DNA of 64,000 nucleotides from Poa pratensis (GCA_947311845.1 CAMZMU010000069.1:8239875-8303874), one strand, 5' to 3'; numbered from the stretch's first letter, positions 1 through 12,856 are shown. Notes: generated by a model not told the origin, from the sequence alone. A program made the numbers and translations.

Positions 1-2287
1 TAGTTTCTGAATTTTTAATAAAGTGCCAAGTTTTACTCATTTTGGTTTGAAGAAGTTGCTTATAGCGTTCGGAGATTTTATTCCTGCACGAATCTGTGCA
101 CGGTATGATTTTTAATTCTTATTCTGTAACTCCGAATGAGCTCATATTTGAACTGTAGTGCAACTTTTCATCCTCTGTATGCATGAATTTTTTCGGAATT
201 TTTCGACAAAGTTAAGTAGGGTAGAAAAATACGTTTTGCTGCTGCTGTTTTTCTGGACAGATTCTGTCCCATTTTGTTTGATGCATGCTTAGAACTTTTA
301 ACTTGAATCTTTTTGATCCAATTGAGTTTATGAGTAGGCATACAACATTATACACTTTCTGGACATCCATATGAATTTTTGTTCAAGGATTATATGCAGC
401 AAGAAATCTATTTGTTTATCACTACTAATGCACCCCACAGAAAAAGAAATGGGAGAAACGGTGTTTTGAAGTTTTTTCACAGGGATTAGAGGAGATGCAC
501 CAAGAGCTATCCAAGGATGGTGAAGACCATAAGCTTGGGGATGTGAAGACAACCCCACTGGACCTACACACTCTCGGTTTGCACACGTCTAACTTCTGTT
601 TTTCGATCGAAACACTTTATCGCATAAACTTGGAGCGTCTTTTTGTTTGTTTTGGTTTGATTTTTATTTTGTGAGACCACCACACTATCATTTATATATG
701 AGAGAGCTACTGGAAATTTGGGTTGATTTATGTTGGATGCTATTATTAGATTGGGAAAAGGGATGTTGGAGTTGATTTTAAAAGATACATATAGTTGCAT
801 GATTCATGAGCTTGTTAATGAGTAATAATTTGCAAGTATTTTATCAAGAGCTATCTTTTATTCATGTTTTGATGCTGAATGTTACTTTACTTTGTTTAAC
901 ATGGATTGTTAGTTCTATGGACACTCATGCATGCATTTAGATGGTCAACTTTCTCCCTCTTGCTAGCCCAAAAATTCCAACAAGCAAAAACTTGTTTCCA
1001 ACACCTTCAACCAAAGTTTTTCCAGTGAGTCCACCATATCTACCTATTAGCTTTATGCTATTCCGAGTATGTTTATCATGATATTTGTGTTATCTATACC
1101 TCTGAATGAAAATGCTTATGTTGTTGATTGTTATGGGAAAAGTTGGTTATAGAGCTCTCTCGAACTTGATGCACACTTTACTTTCATTGCATAAATAAAA
1201 CATGACCCATTGTGATTAAAATTATGATGTTGTGGCTTGACAAATGTCTTTGGTTGAGAGTTAGCTCATATGTGCTGTCACATGGCAAGCTTTCAACATG
1301 CACTTCATTTCATTTAGTTGATATCATGTACTTTTGTTTATGGATGCTTACCATGGGTGAAATAAATGTGGAAATGAAGTGAGTTTAAATGAGTTTGTAT
1401 AAATGGTTAGAGAGACGCCTGGGCCGCTAATCTAAGCCATGCATCATTCATGGTGGAAATTTACTTACATGCTATGGTGAACCTTCTGTGATACACCTTA
1501 CAATAAAAAGCTATCTAATGGTAAATAAAAAGGGTGTTGAGATTGTTCATTGTGTTTGTTTGTCTTGTCATTTTGATATGGGCTTGTTCCATATCCTGGG
1601 ACAAGAGGTACCCCAGTTGACGCTCTTAATGATACTATTATTACTTACAATGATATTTAACTTGAACTTGCTTTGTTTCCCAAGATGAGTAACACATGGA
1701 GTAGGTACTTGTATTCAAGGGGCATGAGACTTTCAACCTGTACTTTGTCAAGCACACTACTCATATTTGCTTTCACTTTAAACTTAATCATTCAAGATGC
1801 TATGATAGGGGAATGAGAGCTTGACACCAAGGATTACCACATTACAATCATTAACTTAAGTAGAGAAGTTCAGAAGTTAGATGAAACTTATTCATGCTTT
1901 ACCTCTACTCATATATATCTTTCCAAAGTGTCCACCTTTTATATTCAGATTTCATAAGAGTACTCTATGACCATTATAGGATGTTTTTACTTTTCATTAT
2001 GCATACATTTGGTCCATAGTACTTTCTTCTATGTTACACTTTGTGAATTATCATTGAACATCCTTGCAGTAATATTTTGATATCACTTTATAATCTATCT
2101 TGTATATTGCTACTCCTTTGAAGAATGAATCATTTGACTCTATGTAGCAACAACTTCATCACTTCATTCATAACATGTGCCTTACAATATTTGATCAAGT
2201 TTATGATGGTAGCATGTCACTTCAAAAATTATTTTGTTTTATCGTTTACCTACTCGAGGACGAGTAGGAACTAAGCTTGGGGATGCT
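1..2287 (+). mobile_element. Athila-like gypsy element, 3' internal non-coding part
   Basis: This stretch runs from the window edge to the 3' LTR at 2288. I see no credible coding region: all open frames are short and AT-rich with no recognisable domain. It ends in a purine-rich tract directly before an LTR that starts TGATACGTCC, which makes it the 3' internal region of a + strand LTR retrotransposon whose body lies outside the window. Long non-coding tracts between pol and the 3' LTR are common in Athila-lineage elements of grasses. The lineage call rests on the LTR and purine-tract signature, not on pol. Confidence 0.7.
2273..2287 (+). other. Polypurine tract of the Athila-like element
   Basis: The sequence AAGCTTGGGGATGCT lies immediately 5' of the LTR start. 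It is the purine-rich primer site for plus-strand DNA synthesis and fixes the LTR boundary at 2288. Confidence 0.65.
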
Positions 2288-4078
2288 TGATACGTCCCAA
2301 ACGTATCTATAATTTTTGATGTTCCATGCATGTTTTATGTCAATTGGCACATGTTTTATATACACTTTATATCATATTATGACATTTATTGGATTAACCT
2401 ACTAATAGTTGCCAAAGTGCAAAATCTTCTTGTTTTCCTATTTGTTGTGTAGGAATTATCAAAAATACAAAAGGAAACCATATTGGAGTCGAATTGGGAC
2501 TTTCCTGAAATCTGTCTGGAAACGTTTTTCGAAGATGGTCACGTTTGGGCCCGAAGACGACGTCAAACGGAAACCTGACAGAAGACAAAGTTGCAGAGAA
2601 TTTTCCGAGAATCGATCTAGACTTAAAATTCGCCCAATTCCGAGTCCGGACGGCCGAGATATTCCCGATTTACTGCAGCCCTAGATGGGATGACGAGAAT
2701 CTGAAAGATTGTGACTTTATTGACTCCAACTCTTACCAAATTTGATGGATTCGGCCAAGACACGAATTGGAGCCTCATTAGGGCTGAGAGGGGTTCCTAG
2801 GAAGCTTCTAGAGGTGCCCAAGAGCCCTTGGATCAAAGGGGCATCCATCCCATGGCCTAGATTGCATCTCCACCTCTATATAATGAAGGGAAACCCTATT
2901 TTCCAAGCAAGCCACCAAAAGCCACGAATTTTCCTCCTCTTGGCAGCCGCCAAGGAGGGGGAGGAGCTCCTCCATTGCTGCACCATCACCAAGGAAGAAG
3001 AAGGGGGGCCAAGGGCCGCCGCCCCGAGCGCCGCCGCCACGCCGTGGCTGCTGCGGGCCGCCGCCTCCACTCCGGGCTGCACCTCTTCATCAACCTCTCC
3101 ATCAAGTGTGCTCACCATGACCATGTGTGAGTAGTTTTCACCGAGGCTGAGGGCTCTACCGGTAGCTATGTGGTTCATATCTCTCTCCCATGGTGTGATC
3201 TTTATGTGATTATGAGCTTTGTAATCTAGTTGGATCCATGGATGTTACTCTTCGTTATCTTATGAATTATGCTACTCAAGTGGTTTTATTAATGTAATCT
3301 CCGGAGTCACCTTTGTCCCATGGTGCGAAGTTGACAGTGTGCGCACCGTGTGTGACTCTTAGGCTAAAGATTACAGTAATACTTATCATGAGTTGTTCTT
3401 TGTTGGTTGTCACTATAAAATTGTGGTGTTTGTTTAGTACTATTTTGGGGCGCTCATAGTGACATTGGGGTTCTCTAGATGTGGAAGACAGACTTTAAGG
3501 TGTGCTTTTGTAGCCCTACACGATGGTCTTGGTGTTCTATGATATTGTGGTGTTTGTTCACTCAGACTTTAAGCTGTGCTCTTGTAGCCCTACGCAGTAG
3601 ATTGGTATTTCTATCCAACGGGAGAATAGTTCAGAGTAGCATAGTGAAGAGGAAATATTTATGTATTCAATTATATTATTATTGTTGGGAGTGTCCACTA
3701 GTGAAAGTATGATCCCTAGGCCTTATTTCCAAGCATTGAAACACCGTTTGCTCTCATTTTGTCTCATGTTTGCTTGCTGCCATTTTTATTTCAGATTGCA
3801 ATTACCACTTATAATCATCCATATTAGTTGCATTTCACTATCTCTTCGCCGAACTAGTGCACCTATACATCTGACAAGTGTATTAGGTGTGTTGGGGACA
3901 CAAGAGACTACTTGTATCTTAATTGCAGAGTTGCTTGAGAGGGATATCTTTGACCTCTACCTCACTGAGTTCGATAAATCTTGGTGATTCACTTAAGGGA
4001 AACTTGCTGCTGTTCTACAAACCTCTGCACTTGGAGGCCCAACACTGTCTACAAGAATAGAAGCGTGCGTAGACATCA
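2288..4078 (+). repeat. 3' LTR of the Athila-like gypsy element
   Basis: The LTR is 1791 bp, starts TGATACGTCC and ends GTAGACATCA, so its ends form the short inverted repeat TGAT/ATCA. The five bases before (ATGCT) and after (AATAT) do not match. This agrees with a 3' LTR attached to internal sequence on its left rather than a solo LTR. A TATA-like box lies near 2875. Open frames inside it, including an overlapping pair on both strands at 2742-3178, are GC-rich low-complexity leader sequence and not genes. It was inserted beside or into the CACTA remnant that begins at 4079. Confidence 0.8.
2875..2884 (+). promoter_or_regulatory. TATA box in Athila-like LTR
   Basis: CTCTATATAATG sits about 590 bp into the LTR and is followed by a GC-rich leader, as expected for the U3/R boundary of a plant LTR. 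Confidence 0.5.
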
Positions 4079-5550
4079 AATATTCATGTGTTCCTCGATA
4101 TACGGAGCCACCAAGCTGGAATTATGTAGAATTGTGTAGTGTGCTTGCGTGAAAGAATGCCCATCCATACTTATTATTGCTTTCTTTCCTAGCGTGCATT
4201 TTCCATGCAGTCTCCCCTCATGGCACGATTGAGGAACACCGATCGGTTTAAGGTCAGGAATAAAGTCAACACAAAACTCATTGACCTCCTCTGTTCCATA
4301 GCCCTTGGAGATGCTTCCTTCTGGCCTAACACGGTTATGAACGTATTTCTTTAAGACTCCCATGAACCTCTTAAAGGGGAACATATTGTGTAGAAATACA
4401 GGACCGAGAATGAAAATCTCTTCGACTAGGTGAACTATGAGGTGCGTTATAATATTGAAGAAGGATGGTGCGAACACCAACTCGAAGCTGACAAGACATT
4501 GGACCACATCCTTCTGTTAACTTGGTAGAGTTACTGGATCGATTACCTTCTGAGAAATTGCATTGAGAAATGCACATAGTTTCACAATGGGTACTCGAAC
4601 GTTTTCCGGTAGAAGCCCCCTCAATGCAACCGGAAGTAATTGTGTCATAATCACGTGGCAGTCATGAGACTTTAGGTTTTGGAACTTTTTCTCTGGCATG
4701 CTTATTATTCCCTTTATATTCGATGAGAAGCCAGACGGAACCTTGACTACTCCTCAGGACTTCAAAAAAGATTTCCTTCTCTTCTCTGGTGAGAGCGTAG
4801 CTGGCAGGATCTCGATACTTCTCTGGATGCAGGCCATCTCGTTCGTTCATACGTTGGTGGTCCTGCTGTGATTCCGGTATATCTTTCGTCTTCCCATACA
4901 CGCCCAAGAAGTTTAGCAGGTTCACGCAAAGATATTTCGTCACATGCATCACGTCGATTGCAGAGTGAACCTTTAGGATTTTCCAATAGGGTAGTTCCCA
5001 AAATATAGATTTCTTTTTCCACATGGGTACGTGTCCGTCAGCGTCATTCGGAACAGATTGTCCGCCAGGACCCTTTCCAAAGATTACTTTTAAATCCTTG
5101 ACCATACCATATATATCATCACCAGTAGGGCGGGTAGGCTTCGTCTGGCCTGCCTTTCTTTCCTAAGGGATTCTTGTTTGAAAGAAATCGACGATGCCCC
5201 GGGTACACATTCTTGTTACCTAAATATATACTTTCAGTTTCACCTAAACAGTGCGTGCATGCATTGTATCCCTTGTTTGACTGTCCTAAAATGTTACTCT
5301 AAGAGTAGGCCAATCATTGATGGTTACAAACAACAACGCTCGTAGGTCAAATTCCTCAAGTTTGTGCTCATCCCACACACGTACACCTTCTTCACGCCAC
5401 AACTGTAAAAGTTCTTCAACCAATGGCCTCAGGTACACATCAATATTGTTGTCGGGTTGCTTCGGGACTTGGATGAGCACTGGCATCATAATGAACTTCC
5501 ACTTCATGCACAACCAAGGAGGAAGGCTATAGATACATAGAGTCACAGGG
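4079..5550 (-). pseudogene. CACTA (En/Spm) TNP2-type transposase remnant
   Basis: Read on the - strand from 5550 down to 4079, this is the middle and C-terminal part of a TNP2-class transposase, the DNA-cutting enzyme of CACTA elements. Recognisable blocks in order are LPPWLCMKWKF (about 5520), DVYLRPLVEELLQLW (about 5440), ALLFVTINDWP (about 5330), AIDVMHVTKYLCVNLLNFLG (about 4950), MPEKKFQNLKSHDCHVIMTQ (about 4690) and FKRFMGVLKKYV (about 4370). The frame changes several times: between 5286 and 5105, near 4740, and near 4510. The protein is therefore broken. The N-terminus is cut by the LINE at 5551 and the C-terminus by the LTR ending at 4078. No CACTA ends are visible for this copy. Confidence 0.85.
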
Positions 5551-6831
5551 CAGGTGCTATGACATGCAAGGTTTCAGAGATACAAATGTTATCAGAATCA
5601 AGATAGGAGTGAGAGATCATAGGAAGATTCCACAGATCGTAGAACTAGCAGATGTACCATTGATTTATCACATACACTTTCAGTTAGAGCAAGTGGTTGA
5701 AGAAGGAGGTTACATGTGTGATGGTGTGTTAGTTCCTATTGATGAATATGAGAAGAAGTTGCAAGAGCAGGCAGGGGAAAGGGTTTACAAGAAAGCTAGA
5801 GGGGAATCTGGGGAAACTCGGGTATCAGGGACAAATACTAAAACAAATGTTAGTGGAAATATGCAAGTGGATGAGGGGAATGGCAGTCAGATGGATGTGG
5901 ACAAAGTAACAGAAGAAAATCTCAGGAAGAAGATGCTGGAGAAGGTGAATAAAGATAAAAACATTGAGGGAAATGCATTGGACAAAGAAGAGTTACATGA
6001 GTCAGATAATGATATGGAGGAAAAAGTAGATTACGAGGACAGTCAAGAAAAAAACTATGAGACAAAAGATGATGGGGAGGACGAAAACTGGGATCCAATA
6101 GAGTATGCAAGGGGTTTGGGACTCAGCACCTAGGCTATCGACAACTTGAAAGGTTTAAAAGGAGGGGAGGCAGAAGAACAAGAATCTTTTCAGCAAGATG
6201 TGGAGGGTTTGGAGGAGGTGGAGAGGAAATGGAGGTGTGAAGAGGAAGAAAAGGCAAGGAAACAGAGTAAAGGAGGTGGCAAGGCTGGTGGGAAAGCAAA
6301 AAATGTAGCAGAAAATGAAGAGCCAACAAGGAAGAGCAGCAGGGGAGATACTGAGCAGAACATGATGGAGAAAGCTGAGAATGCAGCGAAACAAAGGAAT
6401 CTAGAGAACATTACAGGTAAAAAAGGTAAACCTTCTAGTCTAAGTAATCCTGCTACTTTGTTTCATTCTATTGCGAGTAAAGTAGGGGTAAGTTTAGGAA
6501 AAGATAAAGATGAAATTGATAGTACTGTTAATGTTATTAAAAAGTTAGAAGAAGCTAGATGTGAAATGTATTTAGCTAGTAAGAATAAGGATAACAATGT
6601 TTCGGGTAAGACTGTACAGGGGGAGAATTGGGAGAGGATATCTCTGATTCTGAACCTTTACAGGGAAGTGATAAAGAGTTAGATAAGTCGGATGAAGATA
6701 CAGATGAATTGATTTCTATTTTAGCAGTTATTGGTTGCAGTAGTGCTAGCAGAAATAGAGGTAGGGGCAGAGGTAGGGGTAGAGCTAGCTGGAACAATAG
6801 AAGAGGTAGAGGATTAGGTAGTTTATTTTGA
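5551..6831 (+). pseudogene. LINE ORF1, gag-like protein, partial and broken
   Basis: This encodes the C-terminal part of a plant LINE ORF1 protein, which coats element RNA. The start falls in the conserved block IKIGVRDHRKIPQIVEL (about 5597-5650), followed by a long acidic/basic charged linker. It ends in an RG-rich tail (GRGRGRGRASWNNRRGRG, about 6760-6820), typical of RNA-binding proteins. An in-frame TAG interrupts it at 6131-6133 and the frame changes near 6620. ORF2 starts 8 bp after its stop, the close spacing usual in plant LINEs. The N-terminal RNA-recognition and zinc-knuckle parts are absent through truncation. Confidence 0.8.
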
Positions 6832-6838
6832 TCTACCT

Positions 6839-9800
6839 ATGTCAGGAATATTTTGGAATTCCAGGGGTCTTAATGACCCTGAGAAAAAGAACGCTATTAT
6901 TGAGGCGGTTAGAGATTATAAGCTTGGTTTTGTAGGTCTTCAAGAAACTAGAAAATCTGTGTATAATAGTATTTTCTTAGAGTCTTTGTCTGGTCCGTTT
7001 AATTTCACTTGGATAGGATCGCCGGCTAGAGGTTTTGCTGGAGGCGTGCTTCTGGGGATTAATAATGATATCTTTGATATTCTGGAATCTGATATTGGTT
7101 TGTATTATGCTAGATGTTTAGTAAAGTATAAAGTAAACGGTATGGTTTGGAATATTATTTTAGTTTATGGAGCACCACATGATAGAGATAAACAAGCTTT
7201 TCTGATAGAATTAGTGCATGTGTTGAGTAGTAATGGGTATCCTGTGGTGGCTGGTGGTGATTTTAATTTACTTAGAAAAAGTAGCGAAAGTAATAAGCCC
7301 AGACGACTTTCTAAATGGTCGACATTGTTTAATGCTATTATTAATAATAAGGAGTTGATGGAGTTAGATTTGACGGGAAGAAAGTTTACTTGGACTAATA
7401 ATCAGGAATCCCCTGTGATGGCAAAATTAGATAGAATTTTGGTTAGTCCTGTTTGGGAAAAAGAGTTTCCTTTAGTAGGTGTTAGAAGTTTTCCTAGGGT
7501 TATTTCAGATCACACAGCGTTAATTATGGACGTATGCATAGATAAAGTACAGGTTACGAGTATGTTTCGTTTTGAATTATGCTGGTTCTTGCGGGATGAT
7601 TTAAATGCAGTGGTCTCGAAAGCCTGGTTTAAAGGGTATGGAGGTAAAAGCTTTCTATATTTTTGGCATAATAGAAACAGGGGTGTTAGGAGTATGTTAA
7701 AAGGATGGAATATTAATTACAACAGTGCTTTTAAGAAAGAGAAAAGGTTCTTGACGCTAGAAATTGAAAGAATCGATAGAGAGAGTGAGATTGTGGGTTT
7801 GGAGTTGGATATGTTTTTGTATAAAAAAGTGTTAGAGCGTAGGCTAAATGTTATTAATAAAGAAGAAGAGGTAAAATGGATACAAAGAGCTAAAGAAAAA
7901 GAGTTATTAGAAGGGGATGCGATGACAGCTTATTTTTTTGCTAAAGCAAGTGGTAGGAAAAGGAAGACTAGAATCCTAAGTCTGGAACAGGATGAGGGTT
8001 TAATTCAGGGGGACATGGACATTCTTTTATATGCAACTAGTTTTTATAAAGCACTTTTCGGGCCTGTGGCTAGTGATATAAATGTAGAGTTGGAGATACC
8101 AGTTAAGTGTGTGCTAGGAGAGGTAGAGAGAGATTTTTTAGAGCAGGAGTTTTCGTTAGATGAGATAAGAGTGGCGCTTTTTCAGATGAAACATAACAAA
8201 GAGGCAGGCCCGGATGGGTTGCCAGCTGAGTTTTATCAGCATTTTTGGAATATGGTAAAGTTTGATATAGTGACTTTGTTTAGGGAGTTCTATCATGGTA
8301 GGCTAGATGTGTCTAGATTGAATTATGGTATTTTGACATTGTTACCTAAAGGTAGTGATGCTAATAAGATTCAGATGTACAGACCGATCTGTTTGATAAA
8401 TGTTATTTTTAAGTTAATTACTAAGGTTATAAATAATAGAACTGTGGTTATGGCAGATAAAGTAGTAGCTCCTGTTCAAACTGCATTTATAAAAGGTAGA
8501 TTTATTCTAGATGGTGTGATTATTTTGCATGAAGCATTGCATGAGGTGGTAGGAAAAAGAAGAGTGTAATTATGTTTAAAGTAGACTTCGAAAAAGCGTA
8601 TGATAAGATAAATTGGAATTTTTTGTTAAAAGTTCTTAGAATGAAAGGGTTCCCTGATGGATATGTTAATTGGGTAAGTGATATCATTAGTAGCGGTAAC
8701 ATAGCGGTTATGGTGAACGGACAGTTAGGGGCTTATTTTAAAACAAAAAAAGGGTTGCGTCAGGGGGATCCCCTGTCCCCGATTTTGTTTGATATAGCGG
8801 TAGATGTGTTACAGGTTTTAATTAGGAGGGCGCAAGATAATGGGCTGATTAGAGGTATTATTCCTGACTTGGTTGACGGAGGTTTAAGTATGCTGCAGTA
8901 TGCTGATGATACAGTCTTTTTCTTGGAGGCTAGTGAAGAGGATGCTTTACATTTAAAATATTTGTTGTGTTGTTTTGAACATTTGTCAGGGTTAAAAATA
9001 AATTTTCATAAGAGTGAAGTTATTTGTTTCGGGGAGGCCAAAGCTAACAGTGAACGGTACAGAGATATTTTTACATGTGTGGGCGGTGCTTTACCGTTAA
9101 AGTATTTAGGAATTCCGGCGCATAGTGCTAGACTTAGGAATAGTGACTGGAGGCATGCAGTAGAAAAAATGGATAAGAAGCTTGGTATGTGGCAAGGTAG
9201 ATTCATGTCGTATGGGGGTAAGTTGGCGCTGTTACAAGGGAGTTTAAGTAATGTTCCGTTTTTCATGATTGCGATGTTTGAATTGCCTAAAGGGGTGGAG
9301 AAGCAGTTTAATTATTATAGGAAAAGGATGTCGTGGGAGGATGAGGAGGATGAGGATAAGATGCATTTAGTTAATTGGGAAAGTGTGTGCCAACCCAAGG
9401 ATCAGGGAGGTCTTGGGGTGGTGGACTTGCGTACGATAAATATTAGTCTTTTGTGTAAATGGCTATAAAAGTTAGAAAATGAAGAGGGTATCTGGTAAAT
9501 GTTAATTTTGAGAAAGTACTGTAGTCGAAAGTTGTTGGTGGAGGTTAAGAAAGGAGTAGGACAATCCCATTTCTTTCTGGGGATTTTAGGAGTAAGAGAG
9601 CACTTCTACAAGTTTGTTAGAAAAAAGGTGGGAAATGGGGGTAAGAACTCGTTTCTGGGAGGATCTGTGGTTGGGTGAGGTGCCTTTTAAGTTGAGATTT
9701 GCTAGATTGTATAGTATTACTTTTAGTGCATGTTTTACGGTAGCTAAAGCTTTAGCTGATGATTGGGGCAATGTTAGGTTTAGGCGCACTCTGAGTGGAG

Positions 9801-10506
9801 AAACCTTAGAGTCTTGGAATGAGTTGAAGGGTTTGTGTGCAACTGTACAGTTGACAGAACAAAATGATAGTTGTCAGTCGTTATTGACGAAATCAGGGGT
9901 TTTTACTGTTAAATCGTTGTACAATGCGCTTAAGATAAATCAGGCTAACTGTGATTTTAAGAAGCTTTGGTTTGTTAGAGTACCGGCTAAGATTAAGATT
10001 TTTCTGTGGCTTATCTGTAAGAAGAGTATTTTAACTAGGGATGTTCTGAATCATAGAGGGTGAAGTGTGAGAAGAATTGTTTATTTTGTAGTAAAGAAGA
10101 GAGTATCGATCATCTGTTCATACATTGTCCTCTCGCTAGGTTTGTTTGGAGTGTAATAGAATGTGCTTTTGATGTTAAGGTTAATGTTTCTTTGGTTAAC
10201 GAGTTAGTTAGTTGGGTGTTTCGGTTTCTAGTTAAGATTAGGAATGTAATGGCTGTAGGGGTAGCAGCGGTGTTGTGGGCGATCTGGAAAACTAGAAATG
10301 CTGCTTACTTTGATAAAGTTTTTCCTTATGACCCTAGTTGTGTAGTTGTTAAAGTTGCTCACTGGTTAAGTAACTGGTCTGAGTTACAGATTCGAGGACT
10401 ACGAGAGCTGCAAACCAAAGGTGCAAAAGCCCTGCTGCGAGTGGCAGCGGAGGTGTTCAGTAAAAGAAAAGGGTGGGCGCCATTGACAAGAAGGATTGCT
10501 GGGTGA
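6839..10506 (+). pseudogene. LINE ORF2, endonuclease-reverse transcriptase, broken
   Basis: ORF2 makes the nick and copies LINE RNA at the target. An AP-endonuclease-like domain fills about residues 1-230: it starts SGIFWNSRGLNDPEK, with GLQETRK, GGDFNLL and the DHTAL motif near 7510. The reverse transcriptase follows from about 8150 with NKEAGPDGLPAEFYQHFW, LRQGDPLSP at 8754-8780 and the catalytic YADD at 8899-8910. A zf-RVT domain lies near 9960-10160, with a Cys/His pattern of the form CEKNCLFC..HLFIHC. The frame changes near 8562. In-frame stops occur at 9466-9468 and just downstream, another shift lies near 9600, and one near 10061. The copy is therefore inactive though nearly full length for ORF2 (about 1220 codons). 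Confidence 0.92.
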
Positions 10507-10816
10507 AGAAGAACTCGGAGGAATGCTGGGGACCGGACAGAAGGAGGAGAAAAAAGAAGATGGTCTCAGGAGAATTAGCGAGGATCTTGTAGTTGGAGAA
10601 GTTTTCAAGAGTTTGTATGTTTCGTGGTTGTTTTCTGTCTTTGCTAAAGTCTGTAAGAGTTTAGGAGTCTTTAACGTTGTGGCTGTTGTGAGGGTTGGGA
10701 GATGTGGGTGTGTGAAAGATGGTGAAGCGGTGGATGCTGGCAAAACAATGTATTATGGGTTTCGTTTTGAATAAAATGAAATCGGGGGCGGAGCCCTTTC
10801 AATCTAAAAAAATGTG

Positions 10817-11328
10817 AAAAGCTCATCTCATTGAGAATTGATGCCAAAATCCTGCAGAGAGCAAGATGGATCCTACCCGTTTCTCTTCTCTTTAGATTCA
10901 CACGGTTGAGGTTTGGTTGTTGAATAGAAAAACCATACTAGTTTATAAGATCATGAATCACTTTTCTCCTCTGACAGAAGAAATCGATACTCTCTAGTAT
11001 AGTGAATCAGTTCAAAAGGGCCTTTGAACAACTTTTTGCAAAGGTGTGCCTGGTCTTAGCATCCGTAACGGAATATACCCGGCGGGGTGGGGGGGGGGGG
11101 GAATTGGGTGTGGGGAGGGGGAGGATTGCAGCGTACCGAATGGTGCACATAAAGTTTCATTTATGCAACATATATATATATTATTCAATACATCTATAAT
11201 CTGCTCTGAAGGGCAAACAAGTAGCAAAAAATGCATGAGAATGAAATTATGTAAAGAAATTATACATTCTAATCATATTATTAAACCGCCAACTATTCAT
11301 GTGGAACCCACTTATTTTAGAGATTTTT
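10817..11328. other. Non-coding spacer with G13 run
   Basis: No coding region or known repeat is visible. It holds a 13-base G run at 11089-11101 inside a wider G-rich patch, and a short TATATA stretch near 11172. Confidence 0.4.
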
Positions 11329-11648
11329 GGTGTACTAAAAATCTGAGAAAAAATCTACATATTGTAGCACAAAGTTATAATGATCTACAAAGTTTGAAGT
11401 TAATTATGTCGTGCTATTTGAGACAAACAAAAAGATAAAAAATGATGAATTGGATATTCACATATACTCCATCCGTGCTATAAGTTTTCACACTAAATAT
11501 TATTTTTGTGATATACTAAAATCTTGTACTAAACACTCATCCTTTTTCTTAGATTTTTGTTGTTGTAACTTAGTATAAAAAAATCAAAAGTTAGTGTGTG
11601 CGTATGTCTCATGGTACTCAATCACAACTTTCTCTTTTTATATTACAT
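11329..11648 (+). repeat. Dispersed repeat R1 (first of three copies)
   Basis: About 320 bp, from GGTGTACTAAAAATCTGAG to the AT-rich stretch after ATCACAACTTTCTC. It matches 50312-50640 (R2) in the same orientation with only scattered differences, and 60538-60838 (R3) more loosely. It contains ATACTCCATCCGTGC, recalling the CTCCCTCCGT end of Stowaway MITEs, but I cannot see a complete MITE. Confidence 0.6.
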
Positions 11649-11850
11649 GTTCAAATGGAGCTCGAGCTATATGTAGCTTGTTTTTTAAAAAAAATCGAAA
11701 TTTGGACTTTTTAGTTTCATAAAATCATGAAAAGAATCCCAGATACAACTAGTGTCGAGATCTACAAGTGTGCAAAGTTTCTGGAAAAAGACAAATCAGA
11801 TTTTTTTTCAAATATTTTAAACTGTGTACTGTTCATACCCAGATTCAACC
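11649..11850. repeat. Foldback element, left arm
   Basis: Segments here recur in reverse complement on the other side of the Tat element. GATCTACAAGTGTGCAAA (11759-11776) pairs with TTTGCACACTTGTAGATC (47979-47996). AGCTATATGTAGCTTGTTTT (about 11665) pairs with AAAACAAGCTACATGTAGCT near 49722. The arms would have been adjacent before the Tat insertion at 11850/47924. The family is unknown; it may be a long MITE. Confidence 0.6.
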
Positions 11851-12837
11851 TGTCGGGGGCTACCCCCGGGTAGGGTCATGGTGAGGTAAAAGCTATGCCC
11901 AGGTGTGGGCCAAGTTACAGCAAAACCGGCATAACTGGGCTTCAGAGTGTGGTGCAGGTGCAAACCGAGATAACCTGGGCCAGAAGGGACCGGGGTATCA
12001 TGCTGATGCCAGCCAGCATGGGTCGACCGAGACAAGGGATCCGAGATAAAGATCCGAGATAACATAGCCGACATATGTATGTCGGTAACTTGTGTGTTTT
12101 CTTATGTGCAGGGAAGGATATTTGAGGAAGGAGATCCGGCATATTCATGCCGGGTTATCCTTATGTCGGACAGAGGTCAATGCTCCTGTCATATCCCGTC
12201 TGGCACGGGAGCGCCTGACACGGAAGCGCCTGACACGGGGGCGTGCAGGAGACCAAGATGGCAGGCCATCATTCCACCGCTGACTCCGGCTTATCCGGGA
12301 ACAGAATGTGAGGCAGAGGCATGGGCAGGCCATGTCTTGTCTCTGCCAGAGGGTACCTTCTAGCTGCACCGTAGAGCTGCAGGAGATGGGCTTGTCACGT
12401 CCTGTCCACTGTGCAGAGACAATCATGACGTGCAGCGTGCGTGTCTGCAGTGCCGGTACGGAGAGTGACCGTTGCAAGTGGAGGGGTATTCTGGTAACCC
12501 GGTTTAGCCTATATATATGCCCTTACCCCCTCCTGCGTGAGGGACGGAGCCCTGAGATACTTTTCCCCCGTTTCATCTCCTTCCTTGTGCTTTTCACCAT
12601 TGTTGAGATATACAGCTCAAGGAGCAGCTTGTACTTGATACGAGATATAGAGAGAGAGACAGGCAGGAGTAGGGGCTTTACCTCCTCACGAGGGCCCTGA
12701 ACCTGGGTAGATCTTGGTGTGTGTTGTGTTCTTCGTGTGTGCTTCTTAGCGCGCTAGCCCTCTCCCGGATTCCACCAGCGTCCATCGGCCCCACACTTTA
12801 GCCATCCTATGGCATCTGCCGTGATACCACCACGACA
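11851..12837 (+). repeat. 5' LTR of the Tat element
   Basis: 987 bp, starting TGTCGGGGGCTACCC and ending CACCACGACA. It is bordered by CAACC on the left and the primer binding site on the right. It carries a TATA box at 12510 and a pyrimidine-rich leader. Confidence 0.93.
12510..12519 (+). promoter_or_regulatory. TATA box, Tat 5' LTR
   Basis: TATATATATGC follows TTTAGCC in the U3 region, with transcription expected about 30 bp downstream. The same sequence occurs in the 3' LTR at 47586-47595. Confidence 0.6.
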
Positions 12838-12839
12838 GT

Positions 12840-12856
12840 TGGCGCCCACCGTGGGG
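12840..12856 (+). other. Primer binding site, Tat element
   Basis: TGGCGCCCACCGTGGGG begins two bases after the LTR end. This sequence is the usual primer site of grass Tat-type elements. Confidence 0.75.

Larger units (their letters stand above)
5551..10816 (+). mobile_element. 5'-truncated plant LINE (L1-type)
   Basis: A non-LTR retrotransposon in + orientation. It has the end of ORF1 (RNA-binding gag-like protein), then ORF2 (endonuclease, reverse transcriptase, zinc-binding tail), a 300 bp 3' untranslated region, and a short A-rich end after ATAAAATGAAATCGG near 10773. The 5' end joins the CACTA remnant abruptly at about 5551, inside ORF1, so the copy is truncated. I found no clear target duplication. 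The sense strand is markedly poor in C (see findings). Frameshifts and stops in both ORFs make it inactive. Confidence 0.9.

Noticed and set aside
2742..3178. Overlapping 130- and 100-codon frames on opposite strands
   Set aside because: They lie in the GC-rich leader of an LTR and have no known domain.
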